A stretch of 64,000 nucleotides of DNA, from assembly GCF_016598535.1 (NCBI RefSeq), contig NZ_CP066779.1, positions 1,240,001-1,304,000 on the forward strand, in the 5' to 3' direction. Position 1 is the stretch's first letter; the number at the start of each line of letters is the position of its first letter. The translations under genes were made by a program, and so were the position numbers. A model generated the notes under the pieces. That model was not told the DNA's origin, ran no database searches, and worked only from the letters and a program-made list of their open reading frames with translations. Shown here piece after piece: positions 57,249-64,000 of the stretch. Source of the stretch: Rhodococcus sp. P-2 (GTDB lineage Bacteria; Actinomycetota; Actinomycetes; Mycobacteriales; Mycobacteriaceae).

Positions 57249-58664
57249 TCAGCGTCGTGTCGCTGACTTCAGGGTGACTACTTCGGTGACGTGGTCTCTC
57301 GTCAGGGGGACCAGCAGGTACTCCCCCGCTACGGTTGGCTGCGGGCCGAGTTCAGAACCGGGGACCGTACCCGTTGTGCCGTCCGAGCATTCGACTGCAA
57401 CTTCGCGCGAGTAGTCCGCATCAGGAGCAACCTCGCAGGTGAGTCCGTCATCCGTGGTGAAGGCGGAGATACTCGAACCGACCGGCCCCTGGATTACTGT
57501 CCCGATCGGGTCCGCCGGAGCCGGTGTACTCGTGGTTGGTGTAGCCGTCGTTGTCGGGGTTGCCGTCGTTGTCGGGGTTGCCGTCGTTGTCGGGGTTGCT
57601 GTCGATGTCGGGGTTGCTGTCGGTGTCGGCACAGACGCGGTGGTCGTCATCCCTGCAGTGTTCTCAGCTGCCGTGTTCTCAGCTGCTGTGGTCGAAGAAG
57701 TCGTCGATGACGGGGGTTCGCTCACCGAAGTAGGCGTCGGGCTGACCGCACGCGCAGCAAATCCGGTTGGGAGGCTCAGCGGCGTGACCGGGTATGTCGC
57801 GCTGCCAATTCCGCATTGGGCCGTTACAAGATTGAACGCGACGTTTGTGGTGCCCAGTATCTGCGCCCCCAGAATCGCAAAAGCTGCCATCGAAAGACTC
57901 ACGCTCAGCGTCGATTGCGCCGTTGTTGCCGTGGACGTTCGCGTGCTCACGAGCTTGATGTTCGTGTATTGAATCGTCGCCAATCCAGCGGCATTCACAG
58001 TGGCGTCCGCCCCTGTCACCGTCACCGATGCGTTCTCGGCAGGCTGTGGAATCGTGAGGACGCGAGATCCCACCGTCACCTGATTCGTAGGGCTACTCGC
58101 CGATACCGATGCCCTGTTCGAGATATCGCACGCGGCCCCGGCCGTAATCGGCGATGCCACAGTGACTATCGGCGCACTTACCAGATCAATCCCCAGTAGA
58201 GACAGCAAGTTCACTGTCACGGTCATCGATGTGAGTGTCGACGTCGAATCGGTATCCGAAACAATTGCCGACTGGCAGCGGCCGCTCGCAGGCTGCCCGA
58301 CCGAGTAGGCAGCGCACGACGAGATCGATCCGGTCCGGGACAACGAGTTGACACCCAGCAGCTTTGCAACCACCAGATTGGTTGTGTCCAGGTCCTTTCC
58401 AATCGTGTTCTGTTGTGAAACACCTTCGAACATCGAACTGCCGAAAAGATCGATCACGATTCCGCCACTGGACAACCCGAGCCCGCCGGCGCCTCTGCCG
58501 TACCCACTCGTCGTCCATGAGCCGGTGGAAATCGGGCCGGTAACGTACTCGGAGTCTGTCCACGCCGCGTCTGTCTCACCGAGTAGTGGGTGAGACGAGA
58601 AACCAGAGCCCAGAACAACCGCAACTGCCAATACGATGATTGAGAACAGGTGGCGACGCTTCAT
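57249..58664 (-). CDS. SipW-dependent exported protein with Thr/Pro stalk
   Basis: A 471-residue exported protein. The N-terminus has the SipW-type signal: a hydrophobic segment (IIVLAVAVVLGSGFSSHPLLG), then DAAWTDSEYVTGPISTGSW, the A-W-[TV]-D...TG[ST]W pattern shared with the two other exported proteins here. The body (40-300) is Ser/Thr/Val-rich beta-type and choice-of-anchor-like (SIVIDLFG, ASPITAGAACDI), then a stalk of TPTTTA repeats (about 325-370) and a C-terminal domain with two Cys (LTCEVAP, VAVECSDG). Its ATG overlaps the signal peptidase stop by 4 bp. It is likely a surface or matrix component. Confidence 0.8.
   Translation of the reverse strand: MKRRHLFSIIVLAVAVVLGSGFSSHPLLGETDAAWTDSEYVTGPISTGSWTTSGYGRGAGGLGLSSGGIVIDLFGSSMFEGVSQQNTIGKDLDTTNLVVAKLLGVNSLSRTGSISSCAAYSVGQPASGRCQSAIVSDTDSTSTLTSMTVTVNLLSLLGIDLVSAPIVTVASPITAGAACDISNRASVSASSPTNQVTVGSRVLTIPQPAENASVTVTGADATVNAAGLATIQYTNIKLVSTRTSTATTAQSTLSVSLSMAAFAILGAQILGTTNVAFNLVTAQCGIGSATYPVTPLSLPTGFAARAVSPTPTSVSEPPSSTTSSTTAAENTAAENTAGMTTTASVPTPTATPTSTATPTTTATPTTTATPTTTATPTTSTPAPADPIGTVIQGPVGSSISAFTTDDGLTCEVAPDADYSREVAVECSDGTTGTVPGSELGPQPTVAGEYLLVPLTRDHVTEVVTLKSATRR
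57541..57630. repeat. 18-bp minisatellite coding the Thr/Pro stalk
   Basis: Four 18-bp units (57550-57621) with GTTGTCGGGGTTGCCGTC as consensus, the first two identical and the next with one or two changes, plus partial units at both ends. Each encodes TPTTTA-like hexapeptides. The number of units may vary between strains. Confidence 0.85.
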
Positions 58665-59266
58665 TGTCTACCGCCGTCTGGCGGTAGAAGAACCTGAATG
58701 GGTTCGGTTTTCGGGTCGGCCGAGTCGGCATCGTCGTCATCGGTATTGCGCGGCCAGAATACGGCGACCACCAAAGCGGCCATGGTCAGCGTGATCGCCC
58801 CCAGAACAAGAGGATTCGAGAAGTAGACGATCACCCGCGCCAATCCCGGAACGTGCCAGAGCACCTTTCGGACCGTGGTGACCTCGTATACCGCGGGATC
58901 AGCCGAGGCGTTGGCATCACCCTTGAGATCGAGAATCGTGATGCCGTTGTCCTGGGTACGAGCGGAGACGACCCGGTGGGTCACCGGCAGTTCGGACACT
59001 CCCCGATCGACGGTGACGACGTCGCCAACCTCGACGGAATCCGCAGGTACTTCACGCACAACGGCGAGCGAACCCGTCGGAATGGTCGGCGACATCGAAC
59101 CCGTCTTGAACATGATCAGTGTGATGTCGAAGGCGAAGGCACAGATCACCAAAGCGATACAGATGACCCCACCGACTGCAAGAACCTGAAGGATGCAGTC
59201 CCCGATGAGCGTGGGGACCGAGCGCTTCTTCGTCCGGGCATGTGTTGTCCGGGCACGTGTTGGCAT
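58661..59266 (-). CDS. SipW-type signal peptidase I
   Basis: A 201-residue signal peptidase of the ER/archaeal (Ser-His) type. Two membrane segments flank the catalytic domain: about 28-55 (ILQVLAVGGVICIALVICAF) and 150-175. The nucleophile Ser57 is in FKTGSMSPTIPTG, and the base is His97 in LPVTHRVVSA in place of the bacterial Lys; GDANASADP is the conserved box E. The ATG has AAGGAG 6 nt upstream. It lies between its likely substrates, two upstream and one downstream in the same operon, as in Bacillus tapA-sipW-tasA. Confidence 0.92.
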   Translation of the reverse strand: MPTRARTTHARTKKRSVPTLIGDCILQVLAVGGVICIALVICAFAFDITLIMFKTGSMSPTIPTGSLAVVREVPADSVEVGDVVTVDRGVSELPVTHRVVSARTQDNGITILDLKGDANASADPAVYEVTTVRKVLWHVPGLARVIVYFSNPLVLGAITLTMAALVVAVFWPRNTDDDDADSADPKTEPIQVLLPPDGGRQ

Positions 59267-59276
59267 TGCAGCTCCT

Positions 59277-59879
59277 TCAGGGTGTTGCACTGAACTGCCA
59301 AGTGGGAGTTGCTGTCTTACTGATCAACGCCGGATTACTCCAATTCGCCGAGGTTCCGGGCAGTGAAATCTCGAAGCACAGCGCCACCGGAGCTCCCGGG
59401 GACACTCCACCGGTGGGTAGCGCGATGGCCCCGGCTGCGGAACCAATTGAGAGCGACGGAAACACCGTCGCGCTTCCCACCACGAATTGTGGTGTTCCCG
59501 TGGAGAAGGCTGACGCATCACAAGTCGTCGACTTGACCACCCGATACCGCAGCGCCGACGCCAGAGTGGGGTCGCCGGCAACCGTGGCCGCCTGCAGAGT
59601 GACGGATGCGGCCGGCGAGACCGGCACTGTTCGAAGCGATATCGGGCCGTACGAGAACGCGCCGGGGCGAATCAGGAGCGCCGAGGGCGTGTACGTGAAA
59701 ACGCCAGGGCCACTGGATGAATGCGACGACCATCCACCGCCGACGTTCGACTCGATTCCGAATGTTCCAGTGCGAAACGATGCATCGCCCATCGTGCTGT
59801 CCACCCAACTGGCAGCCACGGTGGTTGCACCGATACCCAGGGCGAGTCCCGAAGCCGCTAGTGCGTACACCTGACGCAT
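59277..59879 (-). CDS. SipW-dependent exported protein, 200 residues
   Basis: A 200-residue exported protein. It has the hydrophobic SipW-type segment (VYALAASGLALGIGATTVA) followed by ASWVDSTMGDASFRTGTFGIE, then a beta-rich domain to the end (TPTWQFSATP). It is a paralogue of the next upstream gene: both share YGPISLR/YAPVALR, LRYRVV/LRYSVY and a Cys pair (TTCDASAF, VALCFEISLP). The start is uncertain: the ATG at 59879 is used, a GTG 15 bp earlier is possible. From memory this type is annotated as alternate signal-mediated exported protein, a family first named on a Rhodococcus protein. Confidence 0.82.
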   Translation of the reverse strand: MRQVYALAASGLALGIGATTVAASWVDSTMGDASFRTGTFGIESNVGGGWSSHSSSGPGVFTYTPSALLIRPGAFSYGPISLRTVPVSPAASVTLQAATVAGDPTLASALRYRVVKSTTCDASAFSTGTPQFVVGSATVFPSLSIGSAAGAIALPTGGVSPGAPVALCFEISLPGTSANWSNPALISKTATPTWQFSATP

Positions 59880-59901
59880 TCGCCTTGTGACCACGCAGGC
59901 G

Positions 59902-60531
59902 TCAGGGGGTGGACTGGCCGGTGAACTGCCAGAGCAAGCGCCCGGTGTTCTTGCCCGACACGATCGAAGGGTCGACTCCGGCAGGCAGCGTGACCGCGAA
60001 GCACAGTTCCACCGGCACACCCGTGCCCAGCAAGGCGACGTCCGAACCCGAACCTGCCGTCAAGGCCACCGGACTGGCTGTGGTGCCTACCCATGCTGTG
60101 CCTGCTCCAATTCCCGCCGCCGTGCAGGTCGTGGAGGGGACACCTCGATACACCGAGTACCGCAGAGCAGGTTTGAGGTCGGCATCACCGCCTGTCGCAC
60201 CGAGTAGTTGTACCGTCGCGCCGGAAGTGCTGGCCGTGGGACCGATCCGAAGCGCTACCGGCGCGTATACCGTCGTTCCGGGTGAGAGTGCGTCGAATCC
60301 CGTGCTGAATTGGAAGTGGCCGGCGGAAGCGTCCACTTGATACTCACCCCAGGTCGTCAGTCCGTCGAAGCTGCCCTGGAGATTCCAACTTCCCGTCTTG
60401 AACTGCGCGTCGCCGAAAACGTTGTCTGTCCACGCCGCCAAGGTGACAGCGGCGCCGATACCGAGGACAAGTCCTCCGGCAAGCAATGCACGTACTTTGC
60501 GCTTGTTTACAGCCTTCCGATCAGTGGTCAT
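59902..60531 (-). CDS. SipW-dependent exported protein, 209 residues, first gene of the locus
   Basis: A 209-residue exported protein with a charged start (TTDRKAVNKRKVR), a hydrophobic segment (ALLAGGLVLGIGAAVTLAAW) and the motif LAAWTDNVFGDAQFKTGSWN, the best example of the SipW-substrate signal here. A beta-rich domain follows with a Cys pair (TTCTAAG, VELCFAVTLP). It shares the overall plan with the adjacent gene and with TasA/camelysin-type proteins that polymerise into surface fibres, but no protease-like region is present. First gene of the operon; 226 bp to the divergent flavin-oxidoreductase gene, AT-rich around 60560-60620, hold its promoter. Confidence 0.85.
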   Translation of the reverse strand: MTTDRKAVNKRKVRALLAGGLVLGIGAAVTLAAWTDNVFGDAQFKTGSWNLQGSFDGLTTWGEYQVDASAGHFQFSTGFDALSPGTTVYAPVALRIGPTASTSGATVQLLGATGGDADLKPALRYSVYRGVPSTTCTAAGIGAGTAWVGTTASPVALTAGSGSDVALLGTGVPVELCFAVTLPAGVDPSIVSGKNTGRLLWQFTGQSTP

Positions 60532-60757
60532 GCTGGTCTCGATTCACTTGGAATGCGAAAGAACCTCCGATTCGGGAAATCTAGCCCCCACTTTCACCCG
60601 AAATATCCGAAATGACCGAAATTGAGACAAAGACTTGATGCCTTCTCCTCCCGCCGCCATCCGTGGGCGTTGACCAGGGGGAAATAGGAAAGCCGGCCAG
60701 ATCGTTGCACCTTCCAACGACACTTGCGTTCTATTCGCTGAGAAAGGCACCACATTC

Positions 60758-61747
60758 ATGGCCGTCCCACTTTCCATCCTCGACCTCGCCCATATCGGCG
60801 ACAACGAAACCGCCAAAGACAGCTTCGACGCCAGCGTGACCTTGGCGCAGCGAGCCGAGGAGTGGGGCTACAAGCGAATCTGGTACGCCGAGCACCACAA
60901 CATGGGCTCCATCGCGTCTTCGGCAACCAGCGTTCTGATCAGCCACGTCGCCGCGCACACCAGCAAAATCCGCCTCGGCGCCGGTGGCATCATGCTTCCC
61001 AACCACGCACCGCTGACGATCGCCGAGCAGTTCGGCACGCTCGAGACTCTGCACCCGGGGCGCATCGACCTCGGCCTCGGCCGCGCGCCCGGTAGTGATC
61101 AGAAGACGATGCAGGCTTTGCGACGCGACCCGAGTTCTTCCGACAGCTTCCCGCAGGACGTACTCGAGCTTCAGGGTTACCTCGGCGACACCTCGCGCGT
61201 CCCCGGAATCAATGCCGTTCCCGGTAAGGGCACTCACGTTCCGCTCTACATTCTCGGATCGTCACTGTTCGGCGCCAAGCTCGCCGCGATGCTCGGCCTG
61301 CCGTATGCATTTGCCTCGCACTTCGCCCCCAACGCCCTGCGCGACGCCGTCGCAATCTACCGACGCGAGTTCAAGCCGTCGGAGCAGTTGGCGGAGCCGT
61401 ACGTCATCGCCGGCGTCAACGTCATCGCCGCCGACACCCATGAGCAGGCTCAGCAGGACTTCCTCGCGGCCAAGCGTTCGCGCGTCAGTCTTCTTCTCGG
61501 GCGTGGACGCAAATTCACGGACGACGAAGCGGACATGCTGCTCGACTCCCCCGCCGGTCAGCAGGTTCTGCAAATGACCAAGTACAGCGCCATCGGCACG
61601 CCTACGGAGGTCCGCGCCTACCTCGACGAGTTCACCGAGCATGCGCAGGCCGACGAGCTGATCACGGTGTCGACCGGCACCAACCGCGAGGCATGGTTGC
61701 GCACGTTCGAACTCCTCGCCAACGTGAGCGATCTGGTGCCCGCCTAA
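60758..61747 (+). CDS. LLM-class flavin-dependent oxidoreductase
   Basis: A 329-residue luciferase-like monooxygenase of the MsnO8/YhbW-type branch: [13 protein letters not shown] at the start, [27 protein letters not shown] strand, [20 protein letters not shown] and [14 protein letters not shown] as FMN/F420-binding loops, typical of the single-domain TIM barrels. It probably uses FMNH2; F420 is possible in this group. It starts a + strand run with an MFS transporter 9 bp downstream, so an oxidised small molecule and its exporter may belong together. Substrate unknown. Confidence 0.9.
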   Translation: MAVPLSILDLAHIGDNETAKDSFDASVTLAQRAEEWGYKRIWYAEHHNMGSIASSATSVLISHVAAHTSKIRLGAGGIMLPNHAPLTIAEQFGTLETLHPGRIDLGLGRAPGSDQKTMQALRRDPSSSDSFPQDVLELQGYLGDTSRVPGINAVPGKGTHVPLYILGSSLFGAKLAAMLGLPYAFASHFAPNALRDAVAIYRREFKPSEQLAEPYVIAGVNVIAADTHEQAQQDFLAAKRSRVSLLLGRGRKFTDDEADMLLDSPAGQQVLQMTKYSAIGTPTEVRAYLDEFTEHAQADELITVSTGTNREAWLRTFELLANVSDLVPA

Positions 61748-61756
61748 GCTGCCGGT

Positions 61757-62953
61757 ATGGGCGATCCATCCCGTCGCGGGTTCATCTCGGTACTGGCCGT
61801 ACTACTTTCGACGGGTTGGGCCGCCAACCACTTTGCCTCGCTCATCCCGGTTCTCCGGGTGGACGAGGGCCTCTCTCATGCCGTACTCGATGGCGTTTTC
61901 GGTATCTACGCGCTCGGACTCCTGCCCGGCCTGTTGACCGGTGGAGCACTGTCGGACCGCGTCGGCCGAGCCGTAGTCGTTCTGCCCGGTGCGCTCATAG
62001 CCTCGCTCGGAACCGTGATTCTTCTTCTCTGGCACGACTCGCCCGGGCTCATGGTCGGGCGCCTCGTTGTCGGTATCGGTGCCGGTCTGGCAATCGGCGC
62101 CGGTACCGCGTGGGCAGGTGACCTTCGTGGCAAGTCCGGAACCGTGATGGCGGGCGTCGTACTCACCTCGGGCTTTGCACTGGGACCACTGTTTTCGGGT
62201 CTGTTGGCACAATTTGCCGCCTTCCCACTCGCTACGCCCTTTGTCGTCTCGGCCGTCTTGTCGGTGGGTTCGGTTGCCGCGGCGGCTGTGTGGAGTCGTA
62301 CTCCTGCTCCCACCAAAGCTGCGACGTTCACACAGGTTCCCGACCGTGCAGAGCGGTCGGGAACCAATGTGAAGGGCGCACTGCTCTGGGCACTTCCGTT
62401 GGCGCCATGGGTGTTCGCCAGCGCAACAGTGTCTTTCGTGACCATGACGGCCAGGCTCGGGGACCGCTACTCCGGTCCTCTCCTTCCGGGTTTCGCGGCG
62501 GCGCTGACCTTGGGTGCTGGAATCCTGGTTCAAACTGCTGCGCGCCATCGCAATTGGGGTCCTCAGGCCGGCACGGTCGGCGCCTCGCTCGCGGCGCTCG
62601 GATACCTTCTGGTCGCGGTCGGCGGCGCACACCCCGCGCTCGGTTTGTTCATCGTCTGCGCGCTCGTCCTCGGCACCGCCTACGGACTGTGCCTGCGTGA
62701 GGGACTGCTCGACCTCGAGTCGCTGGCTCCCCCGGCGTCACGGGGCGCGTTGACCGGGATCTTCTACGTCGGCACCTATCTCGGATTCGGTCTGCCGGTG
62801 CTCCTGGTTGTCATCGAACCCACGATGGGTCCGTCACTGCCGTTGGTGATCCTCGCCGCTGTTGCCGCCGTCGTTGCCGTGGTCCGATTCCGTCGATTGC
62901 GGTCGACCCAGGCTTCCACGTCACATCCGCGTCTCGAAGCCGCATCGGTCTGA
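61757..62953 (+). CDS. MFS transporter
   Basis: A 398-residue major-facilitator protein with 12 predicted spans. The MFS motif after span 2 is GGALSDRVGRAVVV, and motif C-like glycines occur in span 5. The loop in the middle (TFTQVPDRAERSGTNVKG) is short. It is 9 bp after the flavin oxidoreductase stop, likely cotranscribed. Substrate cannot be named; drug or metabolite export is likely by similarity to DHA1-type members. Confidence 0.88.
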   Translation: MGDPSRRGFISVLAVLLSTGWAANHFASLIPVLRVDEGLSHAVLDGVFGIYALGLLPGLLTGGALSDRVGRAVVVLPGALIASLGTVILLLWHDSPGLMVGRLVVGIGAGLAIGAGTAWAGDLRGKSGTVMAGVVLTSGFALGPLFSGLLAQFAAFPLATPFVVSAVLSVGSVAAAAVWSRTPAPTKAATFTQVPDRAERSGTNVKGALLWALPLAPWVFASATVSFVTMTARLGDRYSGPLLPGFAAALTLGAGILVQTAARHRNWGPQAGTVGASLAALGYLLVAVGGAHPALGLFIVCALVLGTAYGLCLREGLLDLESLAPPASRGALTGIFYVGTYLGFGLPVLLVVIEPTMGPSLPLVILAAVAAVVAVVRFRRLRSTQASTSHPRLEAASV

Positions 62954-63050
62954 ACACCCGTTCGGACGGAGTTGGCGGTACTTGCAGTCGCAGCTACCCG
63001 GCGGTGTTAGCGTCGGAGGACCAGAAGGTAACTGCGTAGGGACACAGCAC

Positions 63051-63857
63051 ATGGGTAAGAGCGAGGCGGGCAAGGCCGAATCAGGCAAGAGCAATGCCGA
63101 CGATCTGACTGGTCGGCGCATCCTGATCACCGGTGCCGCCCGCAACATCGGTTCTTCGCTGGCCAGACGCCTCTACGACCGCGGTGCGTCCGTGGGACTG
63201 CTCGGCCTCGAGCCTGAACTTCTCGAACAAGTCGCCACTTCCTGCGGCCGCGCACCGTGGCAGTTGTGCGATGTCGCCGACCCCGAGCAGGTATCTCGCG
63301 GCGTCAGCTACATCGCTGAGAAGCTGGGAGGCATCGACGTAGTCGTGGCCAATGCCGGTGTCGAGGCAAATTCGTCGATCCTCGGCGGCGACCCTTCGGA
63401 CATGCGCCGCGCCGTCGAAGTCAACCTCATGGGCACGTACTTCACCCTGCGCGCAGCGGGTCCCCACATCAGTCACGAAGATGGTTACGCCCTGGTGGTC
63501 GCCTCGGCCCACGGCGCGGCGAAGCACCCGTTCCGCGGACCGTTCGGTGCTTCGCGCGCCGGCGTCGAAGCGTTGGGTGACGCATTGCGCTTGGAAATGA
63601 AACACCTTGGTACCAAGGTGGGCGTCGCGTATATCGGAGACATCGACACCGATACCACCGCACTCTCTTTCGACGGCGCTCGCGGAACCCTCGCCAGCGC
63701 CGGCACCACGACCGTCGCCGACGCCGTCGACGCGTTCGAGCGCGGTATCGTCGGCCGGAAGTCACGCGTACACGCGCCCCGCCGCAGCGCTGCGGTTCGC
63801 CACATCGCGCAACGAGCTATCGACCTCCGTCCCTCTCACATCCGTGGAGTCGCATGA
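63051..63857 (+). CDS. SDR-family protein with altered catalytic Tyr and Lys
   Basis: A 268-residue SDR with a charged N-terminal extension (GKSEAGKAESGKSNADD). The cofactor motif TGAARNIGSSLA is good and NAG is present (VANAGVE), and the catalytic Ser lies in VVASAHGAAK. The Y-x-x-x-K motif reads F-G-A-S-R, so Tyr is Phe and Lys is Arg. A classical dehydrogenase activity is unlikely. The ATG at 63051 is 98 bp after the MFS gene. Its stop overlaps the next gene by 4 bp, so both belong to one pathway or complex. Confidence 0.85.
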   Translation: MGKSEAGKAESGKSNADDLTGRRILITGAARNIGSSLARRLYDRGASVGLLGLEPELLEQVATSCGRAPWQLCDVADPEQVSRGVSYIAEKLGGIDVVVANAGVEANSSILGGDPSDMRRAVEVNLMGTYFTLRAAGPHISHEDGYALVVASAHGAAKHPFRGPFGASRAGVEALGDALRLEMKHLGTKVGVAYIGDIDTDTTALSFDGARGTLASAGTTTVADAVDAFERGIVGRKSRVHAPRRSAAVRHIAQRAIDLRPSHIRGVA

Positions 63858-64000
63858 ACCCCCGCATCCCACCCGGCCGATTCAAGGACCTCGGTCCGAT
63901 CAACTGGGGAATCTGGCGCGTCCTGTCGAAGGCTGCCGGAGCACCCGATGCGCATCTGTTCAGCACCTTGGGGCGCACGGGCGGACTCTTCCGCGGTTGG
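63854..64000 (+). CDS. Carboxymuconolactone decarboxylase-like protein, N-terminal part
   Basis: The first 49 codons of a gene cut by the right edge. It starts MNPRIPPGRFKDLGPINWGIW and continues SKAAGAPDAHLFSTLGRTGGLFRGW, the start pattern of AhpD/carboxymuconolactone-decarboxylase family proteins in actinobacteria, in which a CxxC or EC motif would follow beyond the edge. It overlaps the SDR gene by 4 bp (ATGA). Identification rests on the N-terminus only. Confidence 0.65.
   Translation, partial: MNPRIPPGRFKDLGPINWGIWRVLSKAAGAPDAHLFSTLGRTGGLFRGW

Noticed and set aside
1..64000. tRNA, rRNA, CRISPR, insertion sequence, prophage or replication origin
   Set aside because: No tRNA-like T-loop/acceptor sets, no regularly spaced repeats, no transposase or integrase motifs were seen in either strand.

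Overview
The window is high-GC actinobacterial chromosome and most resembles Rhodococcus (R. erythropolis/qingshengii type). Evidence for a mycolic-acid bacterium: a heparin-binding-hemagglutinin (HbhA) homologue with a Lys/Ala/Pro tail, an EspG/PPE-like pair, an LppS/LprQ-type L,D-transpeptidase, RamB next to isocitrate lyase, DUF2505 and DUF2516 proteins, and an adhC-type alcohol dehydrogenase. The backbone order (ROK regulator, SDR, L,D-transpeptidase, murB, DUF2505, deoC, DUF2516, hbhA, XRE regulator, DUF445, TetR, fadB2, aceA, ramB) follows, from memory, M. tuberculosis Rv0485 down to Rv0465c, with blocks of extra genes inserted. No tRNA, rRNA, CRISPR array, insertion sequence or prophage was seen.

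Layout. 0-9.4 kb: a LysR regulator and small SnoaL-like protein, a ROK regulator, a sulfate-ester scavenging pair (TauD/AtsK-like dioxygenase and arylsulfatase), an SDR, and an overlapping EspG-like/PPE-like pair. 9.4-13.8 kb: cell-wall enzymes (L,D-transpeptidase, MurB), two DUF2505 proteins and a methyltransferase-like protein. 13.8-17.3 kb: two secreted Ig-like repeat paralogues sharing a 450-bp stretch in which I see no differences. 17.6-25.9 kb: an AbiEi-like protein, an LmeA-like protein, deoC, purU, a hydrolase, DUF2516, the XRE-hbhA operon, DUF445 and TetR. 26-32.8 kb: a stress-flavoured block with PPK2, small membrane proteins, a GT4 glycosyltransferase, an anti-sigma/anti-anti-sigma/sigma-F-like module and an alcohol dehydrogenase. 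32.9-42.1 kb: a MetE homologue lacking its zinc site, fadB2, aceA, a membrane protein, an FmdB-FmdA pair and ramB. RamB and aceA link this part to acetate and fatty-acid use through the glyoxylate shunt.

42-57.2 kb: two esterase paralogues, then two HAAT-type ABC systems pointing away from each other. The left one (binding protein, two permeases, two ATPases, acyl-CoA ligase) looks like import and CoA activation of an organic acid under a TetR repressor whose candidate operators can be read. The right one is a complete urea transporter, urtABCDE, ending in a GntR regulator. 57.2-60.5 kb: a dedicated SipW-type signal peptidase with three exported SipW-dependent proteins, a possible TasA/camelysin-like surface-fibre locus. 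60.7-64 kb: a flavin monooxygenase, an MFS transporter, an SDR with a lost active site, and the start of a carboxymuconolactone-decarboxylase-like gene cut by the window edge.

The observations most worth following are the zinc-ligand-less MetE, the SipW locus, the recently homogenised Ig-like paralogues, and a sigma-factor partner-switch module whose two switch proteins both appear to have lost the phosphorylation machinery.
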